From NCBI RefSeq assembly GCF_900129325.1, contig NZ_FQUP01000001.1, forward strand, positions 248,001 to 312,000: a stretch of 64,000 nt of DNA, given 5' to 3'. Source of the DNA: Kaistia soli DSM 19436 (GTDB lineage Bacteria > Pseudomonadota > Alphaproteobacteria > Rhizobiales > Kaistiaceae). The stretch's first letter is position 1; each line of letters starts with the position of its first letter. Shown one piece after another: positions 37,415-46,454 of the stretch. Under the pieces are notes generated by a model, which saw only the letters and a list, made by a program, of their open reading frames with translations, was not told the DNA's origin and made no database searches. A program made the translations under genes and the position numbers.

Positions 37415-40400
37415 TGATCATGATCTCCGTGGCAAGGCCCGCACCGGCCGTGGGGCTCAACTGGCTGACGCGTGCGGTGAAGACCGCGTCCGGGACTGAT
37501 AGAACGGCGGCGAGCTCGCCGGCCGTGAATAGGGTGCCGGGACTCGCCACCACACGGCTCGCCTTGAGCACCCCGGCCTCGATCAGGTCGACCCGATAGG
37601 CCTCGCTCTCCTCGCCGAGCGGCACCTCGACCTGGTCCCAGCGATCACCCCCCTGCCGGGTCTGGCGGATCCATGAGAGGGTGACGTCGCCGCCGGCATC
37701 ACGCTTTCCGTTGAGATGCACAGGCGCCAGCGGCAGCAGTCCGCGCCCCGCGACCATGAAGGCGCGGTCGGTGAAATGATCGGCATCATAGGGGGTGCCG
37801 AGCGGCCCGGCGCGAAGGCGCTTCGAAAGCCCGATCTCGCCAGCCTCAAGCGCAAAGAGCGGCGTCGCGGCGTTGAGCCGGACGAAGCGCGCGCCGGCGG
37901 CGTGACCGCGAGCGGCGACGTCCGTCGTCCCGCCCTGACCGCGCAGCAGGCCCGAAAGTCGCCAAAGTCCGGCGCCGACGAGTTCCGCGTCGCGAAACTG
38001 GATCAGTTCGAAGCCGTCCGCCTCGCTGCCGATAGCGGCGAGATTGCCGCCATTCAGCACCGCCGCAAGCGGTAGGGCAGACAGCGCCCCGGCGGCGAGC
38101 GCGACATCGATCACGGTTGCCTCGTCGAAGCGCGCCACCGGTCCCGCCGGAACGGCAGCGTCGATCGTGCCGATCACTGCGCGCTGATCGACGCGCTGGC
38201 GGGCGAGATAGCCCGCATCGGCGCTGCCGATCGCGACCGACACCGGGCCGGACCAGGGATCGGCAAAGACAGCGAGCCGTGGTGCCGCCCCCGTCTCGGC
38301 CCCGGTGAGCGACGGCAGATCGAGCACCACGACATCCGGCGGGCCCGCCTCGGCGCGCCAGGTCGGCGGCGCGCTCGCGCCGCTGCCGACCGGCTGCGCC
38401 GAGGCGGTCGGATCGAGGGCGCGCGCCTCGATGTGTCGGGCAGCCCCAGCCTCGATCCGTGTCACCTGCAGGAGGCGCGTGATGCCCTCCTGCTCGAAGG
38501 AAACGATATCGGCGGCCTCCAGCGACAGCGCCAAGGGCGCCAACGCGAAGGACAGCGTCTCGCGTCCATCCCACATGTCCTGCAGCCGGGCATCGGCCAG
38601 CGCCGTCGCGACGCCGTCGTCCGTGACCATCGAGGCGCTCAGCGAGGATTGCCGTCGGCTGGCCGTCTCAATCCGCCGCGAGGCGACCGTCCGGCTGCGA
38701 TAGTCCGAAAGCCCATCATAAAAGGCGACCGACAGCTCAGCCGGCAACTCGGTCTCCTGCGCCCGGCGGATGGTCACGAGGGGCGTGCTGTCGTCCTCGA
38801 CGAGATCATCCGCGCCGATCGAAAGCCGCGGCAGTCCGCGCCGCACGAAGCGAACGCCGGCGCCGGATTCGGCTACGGAGAAGGCGAACATGTCGGCGAG
38901 CGGCTTCAGCGCGTCGCGCGCCGATCCGATGCTTTCGACGACATAACCATCGAGCATGCCGTCGAGATCGCCAACCTCACCCCCTTCTATGCCGTAGTCG
39001 TAGAGAATACGGCCGACGAGCCGGCTGATCGGCAGCGCGCCGAGGCGGCCGTTCAGCCAGTGGCCCGTTTCCCAGTTGCCGCCATCCGACCAGACTTCGT
39101 CCAGTAGCGGAAAGGCCGGATAAGGCCGCGCGTCCCAAGCCCAGACATGGCTCCAGCCGATATCGACCATCCGGCCGCCATAGACAGGCGAGATCGGATT
39201 GCGCGCCGTCACGAAACCGGTCGACGCGGGATCGCGAAAGGCGAGCAGCGCCGACAGCGCCCGCTCCTGCATCAGCGCATCGCGGCCGCCATGCGAGAAA
39301 TGCGGCAGCCTGATACCGCCGACTTTCGGGTCTGGAAAGACATTCGGTTCGTTGGCGCCCTTGTCGACGGCGGGGCAGCCAAGCTCGGTGAACCAGATCG
39401 GCTTCATGCCGCCGACCCAGGCGGTCGGCGCGCTGGCCTCGACGCCGCCCGGCCGGTCGAAATGCCGGTTCGCCCACCAGTCGGCGATGGCCTTCGATCG
39501 ATAGATCCAGGGCTTGCCATAGGCGCCGTCGGTGATCGGCGAACGGATCTGCGCGGCACGATCAGCCGTGCTGCCATAGTACCAGTCGAAGTTCTCGCCG
39601 CCTTCGATATTCGCCTGAAGATAGGCGATGTCGTGTCCGCTCTCCGCCACCGCGGCATCTTGATGCGTGCTGCCGTCGCGCCAGTCCGCGAGCGGCACAT
39701 AGAGGTCGATGCCGACGGCATCGATATTGGCGTCGGCCCAGAGCGGATCGAGGTGAAAGTGCGCATCGCCGCTGCCGTCGCCCGGTTGATGGCCAAAATA
39801 CTCGCTCCAGTCGGCGGCGTAGCTGATGCGCGTCGCGGGTCCAAGCACGGCCCGGACATCAGCCGCCAGCGCGCGCAGCGCCGCGACGAAAGGATAGGTT
39901 GAGGGCCCGGAGCGGAGCGTCGTCAGCCCAACGAGCTCCGAGCCGATCAGGAAGGCATCGACGCCGCCGGCCGCGACGCAGAGATGCGCCGCATGCAGGA
40001 CCATGCGGCGATAGCTCCATTCGGCGGGTCCGGAATAGACGACACCGCCGCCGACGATCGAGAACTCCGCCGGCATGGCGCTGCCCATGAAGGCCGCGAT
40101 CTCGGCCGTCATCGCGGTGGTCTTGTCGGGCGTGCCGGATCGGCCTGGCGCAATCGACGCCGTGATGCGGCCGCGCCAGGGATACGCCGACTGCTCGCCA
40201 TAGCCATAAGGGTCGGTCAGGCCGCTCGAAGCGGGGACGTCCATCATCAGGAAGGGATAGAAGGTGACGCCGAGGCCGCGTGCCTTGATGTCGGCGATCG
40301 CCCTGACGACACTGCCGTCGGAGGGCGTGCCGCCAAAGGCCGGCCGCCCGTCGATCTGGCTGACGAGGCGAGCCGTCGCGCGATCAAGCCCCGCGACGCT

Positions 40401-41282
40401 CCAGACGGGCGACGTCGTGCCTGCCGCCGTCTCGACGCGCGGGGCGACCGTGCAGCGGTCGGCACGAAGATCATCGCCGAACCAGCTGACGGCGAGCGCC
40501 GCGCGTTCGAGGTGCGGGCAGATCGCCTGCAATTCGTCGAGCGAGGCGCGCCAGTCGGTCTTGGCGCCGTCGATATGGCGGTTCAGCGTTTCGCGGCTGC
40601 CCGCCGTGCCGGTGCGATAGACAGGCTCGGGGTCATAGGCGAATTCGGACGCGGCCGGGATGATCACGACCGCGCGGATCGCGTCCTCGACACCGCTGAT
40701 CGGACGGAATACCTCGAACGCGAGTTGCGGCAGGCGGTTGCCATAGTCCGCGACGGGCAGCCGTTCGAACACCACCACGGCCGTGCCGCGATAGGCCGGC
40801 GTGCCGGACGCGCCCTGCTTCGCCTCGATCAGGCTGTCGGCGGGCTGCCCCTCGTAGCCAGCCAGGAGACGCCATGCGACGGTCGAGAGGTCGAGTTCCT
40901 CGCCATCGGCCCAGCAGCGGCCGATCCGCGCCACCGGCCCCTCGCAAAGGCCGATGGCGAAATTGGCGTAATAGGCGTAGTTCGTCACCGACGAGCCGCC
41001 GCCCTTGCCGCCCTCTTCGCTCGTGACTTCCTCGAAGCGCGTCGCCCAGATCACCTGGCCCGAAAGCCGGGCGCGGCCATAAAGACGCGGGATGGGCGCG
41101 CCCTCCTCCGAACGCTGCACGTCGAGATCCGAAAGCCGCGTGCCCTCGGTCGAGGAGCCGAACAGCGACTGGTCGATGACGCTTCCGGCGAGCGCGCCGA
41201 CGGCCGCGCCGAGCGTCGCGCCGAGCGGACCGAATATCCCACCGATCGCCGCGCCGGCCGCCTGGAGGACGATGGTCGCCAT
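37407..41282 (-). CDS. GTA hub/baseplate megatron protein with GTA TIM-barrel domain (gp15)
   Basis: A 1291-aa protein, near the length of RcGTA gp15. An N-terminal glycine-rich membrane-like segment leads into a tail-hub region. A glycoside-hydrolase-like GTA TIM-barrel (about 400-720) with IGSELVGLTT, AADWSEYFGH and WFTELGCPAVDKGANEP follows, then the phage-tail-3 and Rcc01698-like C-terminal domains (SIGADDLVEDD). It probably forms the distal tail hub and contacts or locally degrades the envelope. The ATG overlaps the peptidase stop (TGATG). Confidence 0.93.
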   Translation of the reverse strand: MATIVLQAAGAAIGGIFGPLGATLGAAVGALAGSVIDQSLFGSSTEGTRLSDLDVQRSEEGAPIPRLYGRARLSGQVIWATRFEEVTSEEGGKGGGSSVTNYAYYANFAIGLCEGPVARIGRCWADGEELDLSTVAWRLLAGYEGQPADSLIEAKQGASGTPAYRGTAVVVFERLPVADYGNRLPQLAFEVFRPISGVEDAIRAVVIIPAASEFAYDPEPVYRTGTAGSRETLNRHIDGAKTDWRASLDELQAICPHLERAALAVSWFGDDLRADRCTVAPRVETAAGTTSPVWSVAGLDRATARLVSQIDGRPAFGGTPSDGSVVRAIADIKARGLGVTFYPFLMMDVPASSGLTDPYGYGEQSAYPWRGRITASIAPGRSGTPDKTTAMTAEIAAFMGSAMPAEFSIVGGGVVYSGPAEWSYRRMVLHAAHLCVAAGGVDAFLIGSELVGLTTLRSGPSTYPFVAALRALAADVRAVLGPATRISYAADWSEYFGHQPGDGSGDAHFHLDPLWADANIDAVGIDLYVPLADWRDGSTHQDAAVAESGHDIAYLQANIEGGENFDWYYGSTADRAAQIRSPITDGAYGKPWIYRSKAIADWWANRHFDRPGGVEASAPTAWVGGMKPIWFTELGCPAVDKGANEPNVFPDPKVGGIRLPHFSHGGRDALMQERALSALLAFRDPASTGFVTARNPISPVYGGRMVDIGWSHVWAWDARPYPAFPLLDEVWSDGGNWETGHWLNGRLGALPISRLVGRILYDYGIEGGEVGDLDGMLDGYVVESIGSARDALKPLADMFAFSVAESGAGVRFVRRGLPRLSIGADDLVEDDSTPLVTIRRAQETELPAELSVAFYDGLSDYRSRTVASRRIETASRRQSSLSASMVTDDGVATALADARLQDMWDGRETLSFALAPLALSLEAADIVSFEQEGITRLLQVTRIEAGAARHIEARALDPTASAQPVGSGASAPPTWRAEAGPPDVVVLDLPSLTGAETGAAPRLAVFADPWSGPVSVAIGSADAGYLARQRVDQRAVIGTIDAAVPAGPVARFDEATVIDVALAAGALSALPLAAVLNGGNLAAIGSEADGFELIQFRDAELVGAGLWRLSGLLRGQGGTTDVAARGHAAGARFVRLNAATPLFALEAGEIGLSKRLRAGPLGTPYDADHFTDRAFMVAGRGLLPLAPVHLNGKRDAGGDVTLSWIRQTRQGGDRWDQVEVPLGEESEAYRVDLIEAGVLKASRVVASPGTLFTAGELAAVLSVPDAVFTARVSQLSPTAGAGLATEIMINV

Positions 41283-41722
41283 CAGAAGGTCACTCCCGGA
41301 AAGGAAAAGGCGAAGGCGAGCCGCCGCGCCCACCAGGGCGTCAGCGAAGCCATCGCGACGGCGGCGCCGTCATGGGCGTGGATGAAGCGGCCGGGAACAG
41401 CGAGGATCGCGGCATGCTTCGCCGGCAGGCCCTCGCGCCAGCGAAAAAGCAGCAGATCACCGGGCAACGCCGCGACGGGATCGACGGACGTCATGTGGCG
41501 GGCGGCGGCGTCACGCAGGCTCTCGTTGCCGCGCGCCTCGGCCCAATCCGGCGTATAGGCCGGCATCGGCTCCGGCTCGTCGCCATAGACCTCGCGCCAG
41601 ACGCCGCGCACGAGACCGAGGCAATCGGCACCGACGCCCTTCAGCGAAGCCTGATGGCGATAGGGCGTGCCGAGCCAGCCGAGCGCGGCATCGACCAGCG
41701 CGTCGCGTGTGATGACGGCCAT
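41282..41722 (-). CDS. GTA NlpC/P60-family peptidase (gp14)
   Basis: A 146-aa protein of the phage NlpC/P60 type. The catalytic Cys is in GVGADCLGLVRG, the His in LPAKHAAIL and the third polar residue is likely His in RFIHAHDG. GDLLLFRW is also typical. It is carried in the particle to open peptidoglycan at the recipient's wall. It sits between gp13 and the hub, its GTA position. Confidence 0.92.
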   Translation of the reverse strand: MAVITRDALVDAALGWLGTPYRHQASLKGVGADCLGLVRGVWREVYGDEPEPMPAYTPDWAEARGNESLRDAAARHMTSVDPVAALPGDLLLFRWREGLPAKHAAILAVPGRFIHAHDGAAVAMASLTPWWARRLAFAFSFPGVTF

Positions 41723-41742
41723 GGGACCTGCTCCGATCCAGT

Positions 41743-42633
41743 TCAGGAGACGACCGGGCTGCCGTCATTGTGGCTGCCCGAGCGCGCATAGCCGAGGCTG
41801 AAATCATTGCCCGGCATATGCGGAAAGCCGCGGAAATTGAGCGTATTGGCGAACTTGTCGCGACAGGTGGCGAAGCGCTTGTCGCAGCCGGCGGTGAGCG
41901 CGATGGCATCTCCGGCCGCGATCGCGAATGGCGCCGCGGTCCATAGCTCGATCGTCATGACACCCTCGATCACCCTCTGCGTCTTCACGGCGCTCGAGAA
42001 GCCGGCATTGGCGCCGCTCGCGAAGACGGCGCGGCCACGCTCGAACCAGCCGCCCGCGAAGCCGTCGATGCCACTGACGGCGATGAGCCGCGCGTCACTC
42101 GCCGAAACCACGGTCGCGCTCGCCGCGAACGCTGCCGCGGTCAGGTCGACCCCGCACCTGATATCGCCGAGATCCGCGTCGCAGGCGGCGCGGAAGCTTC
42201 GCCCGCGCGGCTCGTCGAGCGCCGCGAGCGGCCCGCGGATCTCGGCCCGGAATGCGCCGTCCTCGCGCACGACCTCGCCGATATGGCCCGCGCTGACGAG
42301 GACCCGTTCGGCCGGCTCTTGCCAATTGACGGCGAACACTTCCACGCGGGCATGATCGAAGCGGCCCTTGGCGATATCCGTCTCGCTGACGCGGTCGGAC
42401 GAGAGCGCGCCGGCAACCTCAAGCCCGCCGGTCGAGAAGCCCTCGGCGGCCGTCGCCTCGCTCGCCGAAAGCCCGCTCGCCGCCTCGAACAGCGTGCCCT
42501 CGAAGCTGAGGTCGCGGTCATGGTCGGTGAAGCCGAGCACGGTTCCATCGGCAAGCGTCACGCGCCAGCATTGGCAAAGCGTCGTCGCTTCGCCGGCGAC
42601 ATGCGCGGCCAGCCCCTCGGGGAGCGTCTTCAC
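41743..42633 (-). CDS. GTA DUF2163/BR0599-family tail protein (gp13)
   Basis: A 296-aa protein: N-terminal DUF2163 (CQCWRVTLADGTVLGFTDHD) and C-terminal phage BR0599 domain with the conserved cysteines and motif of the family (LTAGCDKRFATCRDKF ... RGFPHMPGNDF). It is a baseplate/hub protein in RcGTA. It overlaps gp12 by 4 bases. Confidence 0.92.
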   Translation of the reverse strand: MKTLPEGLAAHVAGEATTLCQCWRVTLADGTVLGFTDHDRDLSFEGTLFEAASGLSASEATAAEGFSTGGLEVAGALSSDRVSETDIAKGRFDHARVEVFAVNWQEPAERVLVSAGHIGEVVREDGAFRAEIRGPLAALDEPRGRSFRAACDADLGDIRCGVDLTAAAFAASATVVSASDARLIAVSGIDGFAGGWFERGRAVFASGANAGFSSAVKTQRVIEGVMTIELWTAAPFAIAAGDAIALTAGCDKRFATCRDKFANTLNFRGFPHMPGNDFSLGYARSGSHNDGSPVVS

Positions 42634-43277
42634 GGCCGGATCTCCACCAATGGGATCGACGGGATCTCGCCGGCCTCGAAGGCGGCAAGATTGATCGTGA
42701 GCGTGTCGGTGTCGAAACGCACGGGCACGTCGAAACGAAAACCCGCAGTCACCTGCGCACCAACTGGCGGAACATGGCCGGCAGCGAAGGTGACTTGTCC
42801 GGTCGCCGGATCAATCGCGACATGGGCCGGCTCGACGGCGACCGAGGCGACGGCCAGCATGACGCTGCCAGCGACCGGCTTGGCGATGACGCGGTCATAG
42901 GCCGCGAAGTCGCCGCCATAGCGCTTCACGAGCTGGAACGCGGCGGTCGCCCCGTCACCCGTGCCGATCGGCTGGTCAAAGGGCGTCGGCTCGGTTCCCG
43001 GCGCAGAAGACGCATCATCGGTGCGGTCGCGCCAGCGGAAACCGAACAGCCGCCCGCGCCGCTCCTCGAAAAAGGCGATCACCGCATGGATATCGGCGAG
43101 CGAGCGCACGCCATAGCCAGCGTCGTAGCGGCGGCGCGAATCCGCCCAGCGCTGGTTGCGCTTTTCGCGGCCGGAGCCGAGCGCCACGATCTCGGTCTTG
43201 CGCTCCGGCCCGCCGCTTGAGCGGAAGGCGATTCCTGTCGGAAAGCGGACATCGTGGAAACTCTCGATAAGCGGCAT
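42630..43277 (-). CDS. GTA DUF2460-family tail protein (gp12)
   Basis: A 215-aa DUF2460 protein: begins SFHDVRFPTGIAFRSSGGPER and has RWADSRRRYDAGYGVRSLAD and FGFRWRDRTD, all family-typical. It is the distal tail protein equivalent at the tail-baseplate junction in RcGTA. It starts 10 bases after the tape-measure gene stop. Confidence 0.93.
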   Translation of the reverse strand: MPLIESFHDVRFPTGIAFRSSGGPERKTEIVALGSGREKRNQRWADSRRRYDAGYGVRSLADIHAVIAFFEERRGRLFGFRWRDRTDDASSAPGTEPTPFDQPIGTGDGATAAFQLVKRYGGDFAAYDRVIAKPVAGSVMLAVASVAVEPAHVAIDPATGQVTFAAGHVPPVGAQVTAGFRFDVPVRFDTDTLTINLAAFEAGEIPSIPLVEIRP

Positions 43278-43286
43278 GGACGTCTC

Positions 43287-43856
43287 CTAGAGGCCGCGCC
43301 GGCCGCGGCCGACGGCGCGGGCCAGCGAGGCGGTCACCTGCGCCTCGGACTTGCGGAAGCTCGCCGCGTCCTGGGTCTGGATGGCGACATTGACGGTGAC
43401 ATTGCCGGAGCCGCCGCCCGCGCCGACCCCGAGCCGGCCATCGGCGCCGCGCTGCAGGGGCAGGATCGCCTCCGAGCCCGCCTCGCCGGCGAGGCCGAGG
43501 CCGCGCCCCAATGGGAAATAGCTCGGCTGCGAGACAACGCCGCCATCGGCAAACGGCACGACACCGCCCTTGGCGAAAGCGGTCGTTCCCGTCTGGCCGA
43601 GCAACCCGGACAAGAGGCTGCCGACCCCACTCTCGATCGGCTTCAGCGCCGAGCTTAGCGCCATCGACGAGAGCTTGAGCGCGAGCGACTTCAACACATC
43701 CTCGAAACTCTTCCCGCCCGTGACCGCGCCGGTGAAGGCCTTGGCGATGGCGCCGGAAAAGCTGTCGGCGCGCTTCGCGAGCTCATCAAGCGCGGTACGG
43801 AAGCCGGTGGTATCGGCGCTGACCTTGACGGAAAGCTCGTCGACGACGGTCGGCAT
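43287..43856 (-). CDS. GTA tail tape measure protein (gp11)
   Basis: At 189 aa this is short for a tape measure but fits GTA gp11. An N-terminal helical region (DELAKRADSFSGAIAKAF, SFEDVLKSLALKLSSMALSS) is followed by the FAKGGVVPFADGGVVS-type glycine motif common at the C-terminal end of small tape measures, and GRGLGLAGEAGSEAILPL. It sets tail length, and GTA tails are short. Confidence 0.85.
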   Translation of the reverse strand: MPTVVDELSVKVSADTTGFRTALDELAKRADSFSGAIAKAFTGAVTGGKSFEDVLKSLALKLSSMALSSALKPIESGVGSLLSGLLGQTGTTAFAKGGVVPFADGGVVSQPSYFPLGRGLGLAGEAGSEAILPLQRGADGRLGVGAGGGSGNVTVNVAIQTQDAASFRKSEAQVTASLARAVGRGRRGL

Positions 43857-43859
43857 GGT

Positions 43860-44066
43860 TCAACCTCCTGCTGTGATATCGGGATAGCGCCGCGCCAGCG
43901 CTTCGAACGTGGCGCGGTCGAGCGGCTGTGCGACGCCGCCCCCAAGGCCCTCGATCGCGGCAGCGAGTTCGCGCGGCGTCATCGCCCAGAAATCGCGGCT
44001 CGAAAGCCTGAGCACGCCGAAGCCGATCGCCATGGCATCGCGCCAGGGAAACGGCTTTGCGCTCAC
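43860..44066 (-). CDS. GTA tail assembly chaperone-like protein (gp10.1)
   Basis: A 68-aa protein of the phage_TAC_6 type (FPWRDAMAIGFGVLRLSSRDFWAMTPRELAAA). The GTG start overlaps the gp10 stop as GTGA. Partner of gp10 in tail assembly by position and family. Confidence 0.85.
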   Translation of the reverse strand: MSAKPFPWRDAMAIGFGVLRLSSRDFWAMTPRELAAAIEGLGGGVAQPLDRATFEALARRYPDITAGG

Positions 44067-44407
44067 GCCGCCGCCTCGCCGCCGAAGGTGGCGGTCAGGA
44101 GATCGGCCGCGATCCGCGCGAAACCGGCGGCCCCGCCCTCCGCCTGCATGGCTGCGACCTCAGAGTTGTCGACGCTCTCGCCGGCGCCGCGGAGGCCCGC
44201 GCCGATGATGCGCACGAGATCGAGCGCCGCGAGCCGTCCTTCGGAAAAGCGGCCGGCGAGTGCCTGAAGATCCGACGCGCCGAAGGCGGCCTCGAGCTCG
44301 GCCAGCGCGCCGAGCGTCAGGCACAGCGTGTAGCGGCGGCCATCCAGCATGGCGTCAATCTCGCCGCGATGGCGGTTGGCGATCCGGCCTTCGCGAAGGT
44401 CCGCCAT
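44063..44407 (-). CDS. GTA gp10-family protein
   Basis: A 114-aa member of the GTA_gp10 family (RHRGEIDAMLDGRRYTLCLTLGALAELEAAFG). It is a tail assembly/tube-associated protein. It starts 3 bases after the gp9 stop and overlaps gp10.1 by 4 bases. Confidence 0.88.
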   Translation of the reverse strand: MADLREGRIANRHRGEIDAMLDGRRYTLCLTLGALAELEAAFGASDLQALAGRFSEGRLAALDLVRIIGAGLRGAGESVDNSEVAAMQAEGGAAGFARIAADLLTATFGGEAAA

Positions 44408-44410
44408 GGC

Positions 44411-44824
44411 TCAGGCCTCCGTGAAGGCGATGGCACCGGCGGACTCGAGCGCCAGCTCATAGGTGACCGCGCCATCATGCTCGCCGGCATATTCGAGTGC
44501 GGTGATCTGGAACGGGCCGGAGATGGTGCCGAAATCGGGGATGATCAGCTGGTAGCTGCGGATCGTGCCGTCGAAGAAGAGGCTGCGCATCGCCGCGTCG
44601 CTGGCGGCATCGCGGAAGATGCCGGAGCCGGAAAGGCTGGCACGGCGGACGCCCGCCCCGGCCAGCAATTCGCGCCAGCGCCCGGCCGAGTCGGTGTCGG
44701 TGATATCCACCGTCTCGGCGTTGAAGGCGACGCGCCGCGTCCTGAGCCCGGCGACGGTTTGGAAACCGCCCGTCCCGGTCGTGTCGATCTTCAGCAGCAG
44801 GTCCTTGCCCTTCTGCGCGGTCAT
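44411..44824 (-). CDS. GTA major tail tube protein (gp9, TP901-1 family)
   Basis: A 137-aa TP901-1-type major tail protein (begins QKGKDLLLKIDTTGTGGFQTVAGLRTR; has FNAETVDITDTDSAGRWRELL). It should polymerise into the tail tube. It is separated from gp8 by the plus-strand GNAT gene, unlike the tight junctions elsewhere in the cluster, so it needs read-through or its own promoter. Confidence 0.92.
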   Translation of the reverse strand: MTAQKGKDLLLKIDTTGTGGFQTVAGLRTRRVAFNAETVDITDTDSAGRWRELLAGAGVRRASLSGSGIFRDAASDAAMRSLFFDGTIRSYQLIIPDFGTISGPFQITALEYAGEHDGAVTYELALESAGAIAFTEA

Positions 44825-44907
44825 GGGACGTCCTTTCGGCTATGCATGGGCGCCCTCGAACGGCCGCGATGCGCGCTAGGATCGGTGCGGCAGAGCGGAG
44901 GGGCGTG

Positions 44908-45420
44908 ATGGACGGGTTGGTCGGATCACTGGATGTCACGCGGGCGCGCCTCGAAGACCTCACCTTCGTGATGGCGACCGAGCGGATCGAGGCCTATGCC
45001 GAGCTGGTCGGCCGTTCGAGCGAGGCGCAGCATCGCGCTTTCATGGTCGATGACCGCCACGCCTATTTCATCGGGCGACTGGAGGGCCGTCCGATTGGCT
45101 TCGTCATCATTCGCGACTGGCAATCTTGGGACGGCGTCGCGCTGGTCAAACGCATCGTCGTCACGGAGCCCGGCCACGGATGGGGCGGCGCGCTGCTCGC
45201 CCGCGCGGTGGATCGCGTCTTCGAGGACACGACCTGCCATCGCCTGGCGATCGGCCTATTCCCCGAGAACGATCGCGCCCGCCGCACCTATGAGCGCGTC
45301 GGCTTCCGCAACGAGGGAACAGCCCGCGGCGCCGTGTTCTTCAAGGGAGAGCATCGCGATGAACTGGTCATGGCGATGCTACGGCCGGATTGGGAGGCGA
45401 TACGGCAGGAGAAGGGATGA
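44908..45420 (+). CDS. GNAT-family N-acetyltransferase inserted in the GTA cluster
   Basis: A 170-aa GNAT protein with IGRLEGRPIGFVIIRDW (strands beta2-4), VKRIVVTEPGHGWGGALLARAV (acetyl-CoA binding Q/RxxGxG/A region) and FPENDRARRTYERVGFRNEG (motif B). The ATG has GCGGAGGGG upstream; a GTG one codon earlier is possible. It resembles RimJ/RimL-like small-molecule or protein acetylases; the substrate is unknown. It runs opposite to every GTA gene, is divergent from gp9 and convergent with gp8 (22 bases). Codon use is like the neighbours, so this is not an obviously recent arrival. Confidence 0.88.
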   Translation: MDGLVGSLDVTRARLEDLTFVMATERIEAYAELVGRSSEAQHRAFMVDDRHAYFIGRLEGRPIGFVIIRDWQSWDGVALVKRIVVTEPGHGWGGALLARAVDRVFEDTTCHRLAIGLFPENDRARRTYERVGFRNEGTARGAVFFKGEHRDELVMAMLRPDWEAIRQEKG

Positions 45421-45442
45421 TCGGCTCTCCCGGGATGGCCGG

Positions 45443-45847
45443 CTACCCCTCCACCAACGCTGCCAACCGCACGACCCCGTGTTCGGTGATGCCGTCTGGA
45501 TCGCGCCTTACTTCCGCGAAGGTCGCGCGCAGCGTTACGAGATGGTGGTCTGCGAGTGTGAGCGGTTCGTCATGCAGGAGGCGCATCAGGATGCCGGCGA
45601 TCGCCCAGGCCTCCTTCTTGCCGGCCTGGCGCGACCAGACGTGCAGCGTCAGGCTGACGTCGCCGCCTGCCGTCGTTCCATCGCTCCAGTCGGATTGACC
45701 GGCGTCGCCGAGCGTCACGAAGGGAAATTCGGTCCCGCGCGGCGCGCCGTCATGGATGCGCGGTCCGCCGAGGGTCCCAAGAAGATCGGCATCGGCGCGG
45801 AGGCGCGCCACGATGGCTACCTGCAAGTCGAGTGCGGACGGATTCAA
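45443..45847 (-). CDS. GTA tail terminator, DUF3168 (gp8)
   Basis: A 134-aa DUF3168 protein (ALDLQVAIVARLRADADLL ... SLTLHVWSRQAGKKEAWAIAG), the tail-terminator family. It overlaps the 45844 gene by 4 bases. The next gene downstream on the same strand (gp9) lies beyond the GNAT gene. Confidence 0.9.
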   Translation of the reverse strand: MNPSALDLQVAIVARLRADADLLGTLGGPRIHDGAPRGTEFPFVTLGDAGQSDWSDGTTAGGDVSLTLHVWSRQAGKKEAWAIAGILMRLLHDEPLTLADHHLVTLRATFAEVRRDPDGITEHGVVRLAALVEG

Positions 45848-46125
45848 GTTGGCCTCCCTTTTTTCCGATAGACGCCCATCCGGCTGATCGCTGGCGCGAT
45901 GACCGGATCGCTGGCGCTGTCGAGCGCGCCGAACTCGCGCGCGAAAAGGCCGGGACCGGTCAGCGTCACCATGGTGCCGCGGTCGTGCGGCGCGGTCGCC
46001 GCGCTGCTGCCCGGCGCGCTCGCGGCCAGAAGGTCCGCCGCGCGGCGGGCTTCGCCGCCGAGCGCCGCCGCGATCGGCTGGCGCGTGGCGGCCATGATGC
46101 GGCGGGCGATGTCCGCTCCGCTCAT
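45844..46125 (-). CDS. HK97 gp10-like small protein of the GTA cluster
   Basis: A 93-aa protein starting at an ATG in ATGA overlap with the gp7 stop, with GAGGAGGC upstream; a longer open frame to 46338 is antiframe to gp7 and not used. It has a helical N-terminus (ADIARRIMAATRQPIAAALGG) and ends RKKGRPT. Position between head stopper and tail terminator fits an HK97-gp10-type head-tail joining protein. RcGTA has no named gene at this place. Confidence 0.7.
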   Translation of the reverse strand: MSGADIARRIMAATRQPIAAALGGEARRAADLLAASAPGSSAATAPHDRGTMVTLTGPGLFAREFGALDSASDPVIAPAISRMGVYRKKGRPT

Positions 46126-46454
46126 GATGCCTCCTCGCGGGCTTCGATCAAAAGAAAACGGCGGCGCTCGTCGGGATCGGTGACGGTGTCGATCGCCAGC
46201 AAGCGGCCGCGATGGCGGATGCGCATGCCGGCCACGACATCGTCGCGATGGCGGATGGTGACGCGGTGGGTGATCACGCTGCCGAGCCGGTCGGAACCGG
46301 TGTCGACGGCGGCCCGCACCGGTTCGATGGCAGCCCATACGGCAGCAAGCATCGACCAGGTCGTGACGCTGCCGCCGGCGTCATCGGCGGTCCGCGCCGG
46401 TTGCTCGATAATGATGCGGTGGGCGATCCAGCCCGGCTCGAACTCCGGCCTCAC
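46122..46454 (-). CDS. GTA head-tail adaptor/stopper (gp7)
   Basis: A 110-aa SPP1-gp16-like head closure protein (HRIIIEQPARTADDAGGSVTTWSMLAAVWAAIEPV ... THRVTIRHRDDVVAGMRI). It overlaps gp6 by 4 bases upstream and the 45844 gene by 4 bases downstream. Confidence 0.9.
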   Translation of the reverse strand: MRPEFEPGWIAHRIIIEQPARTADDAGGSVTTWSMLAAVWAAIEPVRAAVDTGSDRLGSVITHRVTIRHRDDVVAGMRIRHRGRLLAIDTVTDPDERRRFLLIEAREEAS

